Assembly: GCA_902472795.1 (NCBI GenBank)
Contig: CABROZ010000105.1
Coordinates: forward strand, 1 to 7,935
Source: an uncultured Bacteroides sp.
GTDB lineage: Bacteria; Bacteroidota; Bacteroidia; Bacteroidales; Bacteroidaceae
Length of the DNA: 7,935 nt
Direction of reading: 5' to 3'
Numbering within the stretch: the first letter of the stretch is position 1; every line of letters begins with the position of its first letter. The translations under genes were made by a program, and so were the position numbers. Below are positions 1 through 7,487 of the stretch, piece by piece. The notes under the pieces were generated by a model that saw nothing but the letters and a program-made list of their open reading frames with translations, did no database searches and was not told where the DNA came from.

Positions 1-2
1 TG

Positions 3-3000
3 CATTTGAGTTCCGCGAAGACTTTGCAGATTTCGTATATTGGTATGCAGACACAAGAGGCTGATATTAAGCCAACTATGCGCATCGTGATGAAATCGAA
101 TACAGAGCTGCTGGATGAAGTGATGGTCGTTGCCTTCGGTACTGCCAAGAAATCCGCATTTACCGGTTCGGCAAAAGTCGTTGACTCTGAAAAGCTGAGC
201 CAATCGCAGGTTTCCAGTGTGACGGAAGCACTGGCCGGTGCCGTACCTGGCGTAACAATGACTTCAAGCAATGGTGCCCCGGGTTCTACGTCATCCATCA
301 AAATCCGTGGTATCAGCTCTATCAATGCAGGAAATGACCCGTTGATCATCGTGGATGGTGCCCCGTATAGCGGCGATATGAACAATCTGAACCCTAACGA
401 TGTGGAATCGATGACCGTATTGAAAGATGCTGCTTCCAGTGCATTGTATGGTGCACGTGGTGCTAACGGTGTCATCATCATCACTACCAAAAAGGCCAAC
501 CAGAAAGGCGATGCCGTCATTACATTTGATGCCAAATGGGGTGCCAACACACGCGCTCTGCAGGAGTATGATGTGATTACCAGCCCGGCTCAATATTACG
601 AGATGCACTATACTGCCATGAAAAATTACTATGTAAATGCATTGGGCATGAGTGACGTTGAAGCATGGCAAACAGCCAATAACAATATCTTCAGCTCGAA
701 TGGAGGTTTAGGTTACAACGTTTATACAACTCCCGAAGGACAGTATCTTATTGGCCAGAACGGAAAGTTAAATCCGAATGCCACCTTAGGACGAATTGTT
801 TCTTATAACGGAAAAGACTACTTAATGACTCCCGATGACTGGGATAAAGTAGGTACACGTACGGGTATGCGCCAAGAGTATAACTTCTCCGTAAGTTCAG
901 CAACCGACAAATCATCATTCTACATGTCGTTGGGTTACTTGGACAACGAAGGTATTACTACCGGTTCCGACCTGAAACGTCTGACCGGACGTTTGAAAGC
1001 CGACTATCAGGCCAAGCCTTGGCTGAAAGTAGGTGGCAACATGTCATACGCCCGTTTCGAGAGCAACTCTTTGGGCAACAATGGTTCAGATCTATCTACA
1101 GCCAACATCTGGGCATTCACTACTCAAATTGCACCTATCTATCCGGCATACGTACGCAATGCGGACGGAAGCATCATGATAGACGATAACGGTATCCAGA
1201 TCATGGACTACGGTAGTGGCCAGAACGCCGGTGCAACCCGTCCTTTCATTGGTGATGCCAATCCTATTCAGGACAACAAGTTGAATACCAACAATGCAGA
1301 AGGTAATGCCCTCAATGCAAACGGTTTCGTTGACATTACTCCGCTTCCGGGATTGAAAATAACATTGAACGGTACATTCAACTTGGATGAAACCCGCTTC
1401 ACCTATGTGTACAATCCTTACTACGGACAGTTTGATTCAACCGGTGGTACAGTCAGCAAGAGCCACCAACGTACTTACGACTACAACCTGCAACAACTGG
1501 TTTCCTACAACCACTCCTTCGGCGACAACAACTTCGACATCATGCTCGGTCACGAATACTACGACTACCGTCTGTACTACTTGGGAGCCAGCAAGTCGAA
1601 AATGTTCTCGCAAGACAATCACGAGTTGGATGGTGCCGTTGTAGATGGCCAGTCAGCTTCTTCTTCAAAATCACGTCTCAACAACGAAGGTTTCTTCGGA
1701 CGTTTGCAATACAACTACGATGAGCGCATCTTCGGTTCTGCTTCTTTGCGTCGTGATGCTTCTTCACGCTTCCATCCCGATCATCGTTGGGGTACCTTCT
1801 GGTCAGTAGGTGGCGCATGGCTGCTCAACAAAGAAAGCTGGTTCGACGTATCCTGGATTCAGGAATTAAAGGTAAAGGCTTCAATCGGTTCACAAGGTAA
1901 CGATAACATCGGTACTTACCGCTACACCGACTTGTTCAACATCATCAACTCGAGCGACGAAATCGGTAGCTCGTTTGCCTCTAAAGGTTCGGAAGACATC
2001 ACTTGGGAAAACAACCTGAACTTCAACATCGGTACAGAATTCCAGTTGTGGAACCGCATCACAGGTAGCATCGAATACTATAGACGTAAAACAACCGATA
2101 TGTTGTTCTCCTTCTCAGTGGCTCCTTCATTAGGATACGCCAGCTACTACGACAACGTGGGTAACATGCTTAACAGCGGTGTTGAAATCGACTTGAACAT
2201 CAACCTTTTCGACAAGCGTAACTTCACTTGGGATGTAAACCTGAACATGTCAACCCTGAAGAACCGTATCACCATGCTCGACCCCGACAAACTGAACTCT
2301 ACAGTTTATACGGCTGACGGTAAAGCTTACCAAGGTTACACCAGCGGAAGCTTCTTCATCGGCGAAGACCTTCCCATGTACACCTGGCGTCTGAAAGACT
2401 ATGCCGGCGTATCGGAAGACGGACAGTCCATGTGGTACAAAAATGTTGTGGACGAGAACGGTAACATCACCGGACGTGAAGCGACCACCGACTATTCTGC
2501 AGCCGACTATTATGTAACAGAAGAGACTTCTCTTCCGAAAGTATTCGGCGGATTCGGCACGAACCTCAAGATCTATGGAATAGACTTCGGCATCAACTTC
2601 ACTTATCAATTAGGCGGCAAGCAATATGACGGCACATATGCTGCATTCATGAGCTCGCCTTCATCATTGATCGGTATTAATTATCACAAAGACTTGATGA
2701 ACGCATGGACGCCTGAGAACACAAGCAGTAACATTCCTCGCTTCCAACTGAACGACCAATATTCAGCAGCTTCATCTACCCGTTTCCTGACAGACGCAAG
2801 CTTCCTGAATATCCAGAACATCAACGTAGGATATACACTTCCTTCCAGCTGGACAAAGAAACTGGCTATCAATTCGCTCCGTCTCTATGTTTCGGCCGAG
2901 AACGTATTCTACTGGTCTAAGCGTAAAGGTTTTGACCCACGTCAGTCATATAGTGCAGCTACGACGGCTACCAACTATTCGCCGATGCGTACAGTTTCAG

Positions 3001-3023
3001 GTGGTGTGACTTTCCAATTCTAA
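3..3023 (+). CDS. SusC/RagA-family TonB-dependent outer-membrane transporter, 5' partial
   Basis: This is a 22-strand-type TonB-dependent barrel that, with SusD, imports oligomeric nutrients across the outer membrane. The frame is open from base 3, so the signal peptide and the start of the N-terminal carboxypeptidase-like regulatory domain lie outside the window. The TTG at 6 is internal and not a credible start. In order the sequence shows the end of the regulatory domain (LQISYIGMQT), a TonB-box-like segment DEVMVVAFGT at 114-143, a plug domain at about 160-493 (IRGISSINAGNDPLIIVDG, VLKDAASSALYGARGANGV, ending ITTKK), and a long barrel ending in GGVTFQF with the terminal phenylalanine expected of BAM substrates. 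About 1006 residues are visible, and family members usually have about 1000-1100. VVAFGTAKKSAFTG replaces the more common VVVGYGTQKK, marking a SusC subgroup. The substrate cannot be inferred. The SusD-like gene starts 26 bp downstream. Confidence 0.97.
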   Translation, partial: HLSSAKTLQISYIGMQTQEADIKPTMRIVMKSNTELLDEVMVVAFGTAKKSAFTGSAKVVDSEKLSQSQVSSVTEALAGAVPGVTMTSSNGAPGSTSSIKIRGISSINAGNDPLIIVDGAPYSGDMNNLNPNDVESMTVLKDAASSALYGARGANGVIIITTKKANQKGDAVITFDAKWGANTRALQEYDVITSPAQYYEMHYTAMKNYYVNALGMSDVEAWQTANNNIFSSNGGLGYNVYTTPEGQYLIGQNGKLNPNATLGRIVSYNGKDYLMTPDDWDKVGTRTGMRQEYNFSVSSATDKSSFYMSLGYLDNEGITTGSDLKRLTGRLKADYQAKPWLKVGGNMSYARFESNSLGNNGSDLSTANIWAFTTQIAPIYPAYVRNADGSIMIDDNGIQIMDYGSGQNAGATRPFIGDANPIQDNKLNTNNAEGNALNANGFVDITPLPGLKITLNGTFNLDETRFTYVYNPYYGQFDSTGGTVSKSHQRTYDYNLQQLVSYNHSFGDNNFDIMLGHEYYDYRLYYLGASKSKMFSQDNHELDGAVVDGQSASSSKSRLNNEGFFGRLQYNYDERIFGSASLRRDASSRFHPDHRWGTFWSVGGAWLLNKESWFDVSWIQELKVKASIGSQGNDNIGTYRYTDLFNIINSSDEIGSSFASKGSEDITWENNLNFNIGTEFQLWNRITGSIEYYRRKTTDMLFSFSVAPSLGYASYYDNVGNMLNSGVEIDLNINLFDKRNFTWDVNLNMSTLKNRITMLDPDKLNSTVYTADGKAYQGYTSGSFFIGEDLPMYTWRLKDYAGVSEDGQSMWYKNVVDENGNITGREATTDYSAADYYVTEETSLPKVFGGFGTNLKIYGIDFGINFTYQLGGKQYDGTYAAFMSSPSSLIGINYHKDLMNAWTPENTSSNIPRFQLNDQYSAASSTRFLTDASFLNIQNINVGYTLPSSWTKKLAINSLRLYVSAENVFYWSKRKGFDPRQSYSAATTATNYSPMRTVSGGVTFQF

Positions 3024-3049
3024 ACTAAACCCAAAAGAGAAATACTTAT

Positions 3050-4684
3050 ATGAAGAAAAATATATTTAAACTGTTATCAGCCTTTGCGGTATCGGCTATG
3101 GTGCTGACGGGCTGTATTGAAGAAACGTTCCCCGAGGACGGAACTGCAACCAGCGAACAGATCGGTGCCTCATCGACTGCACTGAACGCCTCGCTGAATG
3201 GTCTGCCTTCACAAATGGTACAAGGCTATTTAGTTTACGGTTCGCAAGTGCATGAAACAGATATAGCCTATCCGGGCATCATGCTTAGCCAGACCGAAAT
3301 GATGGGTGACTTAGTTGATGCGCCCGACCAATACGGATACGACTGGTGGTGGAGCTACAACGCCTGCCAGGGTATGTCGGAAAACGGCTATCCATCCTAT
3401 CTGACATACTTTACCCTTTACAAGTTTGTAAAGTCGGCCAACGACGTCATTGCAGCCGTTGACATCAACGACGAAAGCATCTCCAACGAGATCCGCGCTT
3501 TTGCAGGTATCGCATACGCTTTCCGTGCTTTCGACTACTACACATTGATGGTACTTTTCGAACCGGTGGACAACATCTATACCGACTGCAGCAAAGTATT
3601 GGGACTGACAGTACCTATCGTAACTCCGGAAACGACCAACGACATTGCCAAGAACAACCCGCGTGCCACACACGACGAAATGGTTGCTTTCATCCTCGGC
3701 GACTTGGACAAAGCTGAAGCTTGCCTGCAAGGCTATACTCCGGCTTCAAAAAACTTGCCCAACCTGGCAGTCGTATATGGTCTGAAGGCCAAAGTATATA
3801 TGTGGGACGGCAACTACGAACAGGCTGCCATCTATGCACGCAAAGCCATCGACGAATCGGGAGCTACTCCGATGACAGCTGCCGAATGGAACAATCCGAC
3901 AACCGGATTCAACACAGCCACTTCGGCTTGGATGTGGTATCTGCACCCGACAGCAGCCAACATGGGTAACCTGGCAAACTTTGTAGGCCACATTGCCTGC
4001 GAAGCCGACTGGGGCTATGCATCTCTGTCGAAGCCACAGATTTCGCGCTCGCTGTACGACCAGATTGCCAACAACGACTTCCGCAAATATTCGTTCCTTG
4101 ACCCGGACAGAAGCTTCTATGCTTATGAATCAGTAAGAGGTCAGGAATGGCTGGACGAACAAGAAGACTACACCTCCCTCAAATTCCGTTGCGTAAGCGG
4201 TGATTACCAGACCTATTCCGTAGGTGCTGCCGCCGATATTCCGGTAATGCGTGTAGAGGAAATGTACCTTATCGAAGCTGAAGCAGTCGGAGCCAGCCAG
4301 GGCGTGGCAGCCGGTGTTGCCAAGCTGAACGCATTCATGCAGACGTATCGCCAGTCCGACTACAACTGTACGCTGAGCGACCTGCGCGAATTCCAATTGG
4401 AAGTGCTGAAACAGATGCGTATCGAATTCTGGGGTGAAGGCGTTGCATTCCCGACTGCCAAACGCCTGCAACCGGACGTAATTCAGAACTACGATGGAAC
4501 TAACTTCACAGAAGACATCTTCAAGATCAACTGTAAAGGCATCAAGCCCAACTGGAATATGGTAATTCCTATCTTCGAGGTTGACTCTAACGTAGCCCTC
4601 CAGGGAATGAACAACCCGGATCCGTCAAACGCCATTCCGACGCGTCCGACTCCAGTAGGTGAATTTGCACCCGGTAATAACTAA
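3050..4684 (+). CDS. SusD/RagB-family substrate-binding lipoprotein
   Basis: This is a cell-surface lipoprotein that should form the hinged lid over the SusC barrel and take part in ligand capture. The 544 residues match the usual 500-600. The ATG at 3050 is followed by a lipoprotein signal peptide (MKKNIFKLL, hydrophobic core, lipobox LTGC) with Cys22 as the lipidation site. The residues after it, IEE, are acidic, as expected for surface export in Bacteroidetes. SusD hallmarks are a TPR-like helical segment at about 239-267 (LKAKVYMWDGNYEQAAIYA), PVMRVEEMYLIEAEA at about 398-412, and MRIEFWGEG at about 456-464, which corresponds to the family's ERR-x-EL-x-GEG motif. A run of three tryptophans lies at 99-101 and could contribute an aromatic surface, but its position relative to the binding site is not known. 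It lies 26 bp after the SusC stop and 19 bp before the next lipoprotein gene, so co-transcription is likely. The ligand is unknown. Confidence 0.96.
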   Translation: MKKNIFKLLSAFAVSAMVLTGCIEETFPEDGTATSEQIGASSTALNASLNGLPSQMVQGYLVYGSQVHETDIAYPGIMLSQTEMMGDLVDAPDQYGYDWWWSYNACQGMSENGYPSYLTYFTLYKFVKSANDVIAAVDINDESISNEIRAFAGIAYAFRAFDYYTLMVLFEPVDNIYTDCSKVLGLTVPIVTPETTNDIAKNNPRATHDEMVAFILGDLDKAEACLQGYTPASKNLPNLAVVYGLKAKVYMWDGNYEQAAIYARKAIDESGATPMTAAEWNNPTTGFNTATSAWMWYLHPTAANMGNLANFVGHIACEADWGYASLSKPQISRSLYDQIANNDFRKYSFLDPDRSFYAYESVRGQEWLDEQEDYTSLKFRCVSGDYQTYSVGAAADIPVMRVEEMYLIEAEAVGASQGVAAGVAKLNAFMQTYRQSDYNCTLSDLREFQLEVLKQMRIEFWGEGVAFPTAKRLQPDVIQNYDGTNFTEDIFKINCKGIKPNWNMVIPIFEVDSNVALQGMNNPDPSNAIPTRPTPVGEFAPGNN

Positions 4685-4703
4685 TTAATAACATTTGAGT
4701 ATT

Positions 4704-6473
4704 ATGAAAAAGATAATAAACATTTTCAATATCATGCTTATGCTGGCTGTAGCAGCCGTCTTCCATGCCTGTGGAGATGATGTAGAATATACGCCGGCAG
4801 AAGCCTTGAGCAACGCACAAGTCTATTTCCCCTCCACGAACAGTGCAACAATAGATGTGTCGAAATCGAAAACATCGTTCGATGTTGCCATCATGCGTAT
4901 AAAAACCGATGAAGCACAAACCGTCAACATCACAGCTACCGGTGGCGAAGGCATCTATACAATTCCTTCCACAGTCAGCTTTGCCGAGGGCGAAAACAGC
5001 GCATTCATCACAATCGGATACAATCCGGAAGACGTTGAATATGATACCTATTCAGAAATCACACTGAAGCTGTCCGATGAAACCATTACGACTCCGTACG
5101 GTATGTCGGAATACACATTCAGTGTAGGTATCCCTGCTCCGTGGGTTTCACGAGGCAAATGTACATTTGTAGAAGACTTCGTGACTACACTCTTCGCTGT
5201 TGATAATGAGCCTTACGCCGTAGAGATCGAAGAGAATGAACTGCAACCGGGTTATTTCAGATTAGTCAATCCGTTCGGAGCAGCTTATCCTTACAATGAA
5301 GAAGGCGACTGGGACGCCAGCCAAGACTGGTATCTTGAAATTCATGCCGAAGATCCCGATGCAGTATATATGGACGTACAGCAAACAGGCATGGACTGGG
5401 GATACGGTATGTTCTACGTAGGAAGCATCGCCGGATACTACATGGCACAGGGAGCAACCTTGGACGAAATGAAAGCTCAAGGATATACAGGTACGTATAA
5501 GGACGGTATCATCTCCTTCCCGGCAAACAGTATGTTAGTCGGAATGGCGGACTATAACAATGGCGGATTGTACACAGCCAATGGCAATGGTGCCTTCCGA
5601 GTAGCGATGCCGGGCGTTGTATTGGCAGATTATAGCTTGGGCGTTGCCTATGCAGGTAAATATACTTCTGCAAAAGGTGAAGATGCCGGTGTTCTGGCTC
5701 AACTGACTGAAGTTGGAGAAGACATCGAAAGCATCCGCCTGGCTGTAGTAGAAGGAACTGATGTCAACAAGGCTGTTGAAAGCATCCGTAACGGTGCTAT
5801 CGAATCGGTTGAAGTGACTCCGGACGCAGGTACCGTAATGGTTCCGTTCGCTTCTGAACCTGTAACAGGCGTTTATACGCTGGTAGCTGTCGGATATGCA
5901 GGAAACGTTGCAGAAGCATCTGCATCGGCCGAATTCGACTACACCAACGCACCTGCCGAAACATGGACAGCCATTTCGACCGGCGACTATGTTTACACGC
6001 TGTTCTTTGTCTCAGAAGATGGGCCCTATACTGACCAAGGCTTGACACTGTATCAAAGCAACGAAGACCCGACCCGCTACAAAATCGAGCACTGGGGAAA
6101 TGACGTAGATTTCATCTTCACCTACAACGAAGCAACAGGCGAAGTGATGGTTGAAGATCAGGAAGTAGGCTATGTACATCCTCAATATGGAACAGTATTC
6201 GTTGATGACCTGGTTGACTATACAGGTGGAACAAACTATGGATACAGCTATTTCGAAGACGGAGTATTCCACTTTGCCGTAGTATATTATGTAAATGATG
6301 GAGAACTCGCCTATGGCGAAGAAACCTTCACCCTGACAAACAATGCAGGAAGTGAAACTGCCACTACCAGAGCATTCAGTGCACCGAAGAGTGGAAAAAC
6401 GGTTCAGCCGTTCTCTATCCAGAAACAATTCCGCATCAAGAAGATGAACAGTGCATTCCCGATCTTCAAATAA
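4704..6473 (+). CDS. SusE/F-position surface lipoprotein with Calx-beta-like domain and duplicated W...G...PY module, function unknown
   Basis: I do not recognise a named family for the whole protein. The likely start is the ATG at 4704, giving 589 residues. A TTG nine bases upstream is in frame, but starting there would put extra residues before the normal MKK signal-peptide start. The signal peptide ends at FHAC, with Cys23 lipidated and GDD following, consistent with surface export. Residues about 40-145 resemble a Calx-beta or immunoglobulin-like sandwich (VYFPSTNSATIDV, VSFAEGENSAFITI). Residues about 147-303 and 421-550 look like two diverged copies of one module. Each begins with W, then a G, a phenylalanine and PY, then P...Y[FK][LI], and ends near DG[IV]..F. 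Between them, about 315-415, is another beta-rich stretch. The last 34 residues are basic with no acidic residue. By position it is an accessory binding lipoprotein acting with the SusC/SusD pair. Catalytic motifs are not apparent. A terminator-like hairpin follows 21 bp after the stop. Confidence 0.9.
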   Translation: MKKIINIFNIMLMLAVAAVFHACGDDVEYTPAEALSNAQVYFPSTNSATIDVSKSKTSFDVAIMRIKTDEAQTVNITATGGEGIYTIPSTVSFAEGENSAFITIGYNPEDVEYDTYSEITLKLSDETITTPYGMSEYTFSVGIPAPWVSRGKCTFVEDFVTTLFAVDNEPYAVEIEENELQPGYFRLVNPFGAAYPYNEEGDWDASQDWYLEIHAEDPDAVYMDVQQTGMDWGYGMFYVGSIAGYYMAQGATLDEMKAQGYTGTYKDGIISFPANSMLVGMADYNNGGLYTANGNGAFRVAMPGVVLADYSLGVAYAGKYTSAKGEDAGVLAQLTEVGEDIESIRLAVVEGTDVNKAVESIRNGAIESVEVTPDAGTVMVPFASEPVTGVYTLVAVGYAGNVAEASASAEFDYTNAPAETWTAISTGDYVYTLFFVSEDGPYTDQGLTLYQSNEDPTRYKIEHWGNDVDFIFTYNEATGEVMVEDQEVGYVHPQYGTVFVDDLVDYTGGTNYGYSYFEDGVFHFAVVYYVNDGELAYGEETFTLTNNAGSETATTRAFSAPKSGKTVQPFSIQKQFRIKKMNSAFPIFK

Positions 6474-6494
6474 GATCAAGAATACACCATGGTA

Positions 6495-6538
6495 AATAGA
6501 AAGGAGCGTATGCCTTTGGGAATACGCTCCTTTCTATT
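6495..6538. terminator. Bidirectional intrinsic terminator between convergent operons
   Basis: The arms 6495-6511 (AATAGAAAGGAGCGTAT) and 6522-6538 (ATACGCTCCTTTCTATT) are perfect reverse complements, giving a 17-bp stem with a 10-nt loop at 6512-6521. The GC-rich core GGAGCG/CGCTCC is followed on both strands by TTTCTATT, so a U-rich release tract is present in either direction, although it is itself part of the longer stem. It sits 21 bp after the lipoprotein stop codon and between two converging transcription units, the classical place for a shared terminator. No long pure T run follows on the + strand. Confidence 0.85.
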
Positions 6539-6590
6539 CTTCAGCCTATCCCCGAACTACATCCGGAGCAGAAAACCGGCAATTCTTACG

Positions 6591-6734
6591 CTGCAAAAGT
6601 CAGCCACTTGGCAGTAAATGCTGCAACCTTAGTTGCAGTATCGCTGCATACAAGGTTGCAGTGCTACTGCAAACAGGGTTGCAGCGACACTGCAAACAAG
6701 CGTGCAGCGGCTCTGCAACAAGCGTGCAGCAACC
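6591..6734. repeat. Regular array of alternating CTGCA/TGCAG motifs, about five 23-bp palindromic units
   Basis: CTGCA occurs at 6621, 6644, 6667, 6690 and 6713, exactly every 23 bp. TGCAG occurs at 6634, 6657, 6680, 6703 and 6725, 13 bp after each CTGCA (12 bp in the last unit, which lacks one base). An extra CTGCA at 6591 and a near match GGCAG at 6610-6614 suggest a decayed unit before the array. Units three and four match at 18 of 23 positions. Each unit can fold: in the first, CTGCAAC (6621-6627) pairs perfectly with GTTGCAG (6632-6638) across a 4-nt loop. Neighbouring motifs can also pair between units, for example TGCAGT (6657-6662) with ACTGCA (6666-6671). The 23-bp period is not a multiple of three and the array lies between gene ends, so it is not coding. 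There are no long unique spacers, so it is not CRISPR. Its role is unknown; candidates are a multi-hairpin 3' end for the MarC transcript or a clustered protein-binding site. Confidence 0.85.
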
Positions 6735-6770
6735 GTAACGCAAGCGTCCCACACGAGACACACAAGCATC

Positions 6771-7427
6771 TCACTGAGTGATGACCGGTACTCCTTCCTT
6801 CAGAATCTCGACCAATATCGGTTTGGCACCGCCTACGAAACATTCGACGGCAATCACCATCAGAATCAGACCCATCAGACGCATCATCACGTTGTTACCC
6901 GTCTCGCCCAACACGTTCACCAAACGGGTCGAAGCGCGCAGGATGAAGAAAGTGATCAGGTAGATGAAGGCAATCATGCCGATCAGCACTCCCTTCATGG
7001 CAAAGGTATTGGCATCCTGCATCAGCACGATGGCATTGGCAATGGCTCCCGGGCCGCAAAGCATGGGGATGCCAAGCGGCGTGATGGATATGTCGTCGGC
7101 ATAGGTTTTGATTTCTTCATCCTTCAGCTTCATCGGCGTGTAGCGCGCCTGCAACATGTCGTACCCGATCTTGAAGATGATGACTCCGCCCGCAATGCGG
7201 AAGCCGTTGGTCGAGATGCCGAAGAACTTGAAAAGGAACTGACCCGCAAAGGTGAATACCATGATGGTGATGAACGCCACAAGCGTGGCACGCGATACCA
7301 CCGAACGGCGTTCGTGCTCCGTCATGCCCTGAGTCATGGTCAGGAATACGGGCATGGTGCCAAGCGGGTTGGTCAGTGTGAAGAAGGACGTGAAACAAAG
7401 CAATGCAAAAGGAATAAGGGTCTCCAT
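6771..7427 (-). CDS. MarC-family integral inner-membrane protein
   Basis: This is a 218-residue polytopic membrane protein of the MarC family, whose members usually have about 200-220 residues. Six hydrophobic segments can be seen at roughly 5-30, 46-68, 75-92, 114-136, 144-164 and 181-206. Family signatures are the NPLG at residues 20-23 in the first segment, GGVIIFKIGYDML (80-92), and the half-repeat TPLGIPMLCGPGAI (116-129). The two NPLG/TPLG-type motifs fit an internally duplicated fold with re-entrant loops, though that is inference. The family was named after the E. coli multiple-antibiotic-resistance region, but marC itself is not thought to cause resistance and its substrate is unknown. 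The start ATG is clear, with a -7 promoter box 33 bp upstream. The stop, TGA, lies 36 bp from the 23-bp repeat array, so the transcript's 3' end would run into it. The HAD phosphatase gene lies upstream in the same direction. Confidence 0.95.
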   Translation of the reverse strand: METLIPFALLCFTSFFTLTNPLGTMPVFLTMTQGMTEHERRSVVSRATLVAFITIMVFTFAGQFLFKFFGISTNGFRIAGGVIIFKIGYDMLQARYTPMKLKDEEIKTYADDISITPLGIPMLCGPGAIANAIVLMQDANTFAMKGVLIGMIAFIYLITFFILRASTRLVNVLGETGNNVMMRLMGLILMVIAVECFVGGAKPILVEILKEGVPVITQ

Positions 7428-7460
7428 AATACAGGATTTTAAGTTTTGTTATTGAATATA

Positions 7461-7468
7461 CAAAAATA
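7461..7468 (-). promoter_or_regulatory. Bacteroides-type -7 promoter box for the MarC gene
   Basis: On the - strand this reads TATTTTTG, an exact match to the Bacteroidetes primary-sigma -7 consensus TAnnTTTG. It lies in the 60-bp gap between the HAD stop codon and the MarC start, ending 33 bp before the ATG, which would leave a leader of roughly 25-30 nt. No clear TTTG -33 box is found about 20 bp further upstream, where the sequence is close to the end of the HAD gene. The promoter is therefore plausible but may be weak, and read-through from the HAD gene is also possible. Confidence 0.5.
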
Positions 7469-7487
7469 CGACTTAATCTGACATGTG

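Noticed and set aside
600..1000. Apparent shift to more AT-rich codons in part of the SusC barrel, as a sign of mosaic recombination
   Set aside because: The change is slight by eye, the reading frame and family features are continuous, and without homologous alleles recombination cannot be supported.
1387..1644. Small open frames overlapping the SusC, SusD and lipoprotein genes in other frames
   Set aside because: They have threonine-, cysteine- or valine-rich low-complexity translations typical of out-of-frame reading and lie fully inside well-supported genes.
4695..4703. TTG start for the third lipoprotein
   Set aside because: The ATG at 4704 gives a standard MKK signal peptide. TTG starts are uncommon in this group and would only add three residues.
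6486..6493. ACCATGGT palindrome just after the lipoprotein stop
   Set aside because: An 8-bp palindrome is expected by chance and has no supporting context beside the much stronger terminator hairpin.
6591..6734. CRISPR array
   Set aside because: The period is only 23 bp and the repeat fills nearly the whole unit, leaving about 5 variable bases. There are no spacers of the usual length and no cas genes nearby.
6591..6734. Integron attC sites or mobile-element ends
   Set aside because: No integrase or transposase is in the window, no cassette-like ORFs lie between units, and I see no target-site duplication around the region.
6633..7442. A 269-codon open frame on the + strand opposite the MarC gene
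   Set aside because: It begins with TTG inside the repeat array, its translation is histidine- and glutamine-rich without recognisable domains, and the complementary strand encodes a clear MarC family protein. It is a shadow frame.
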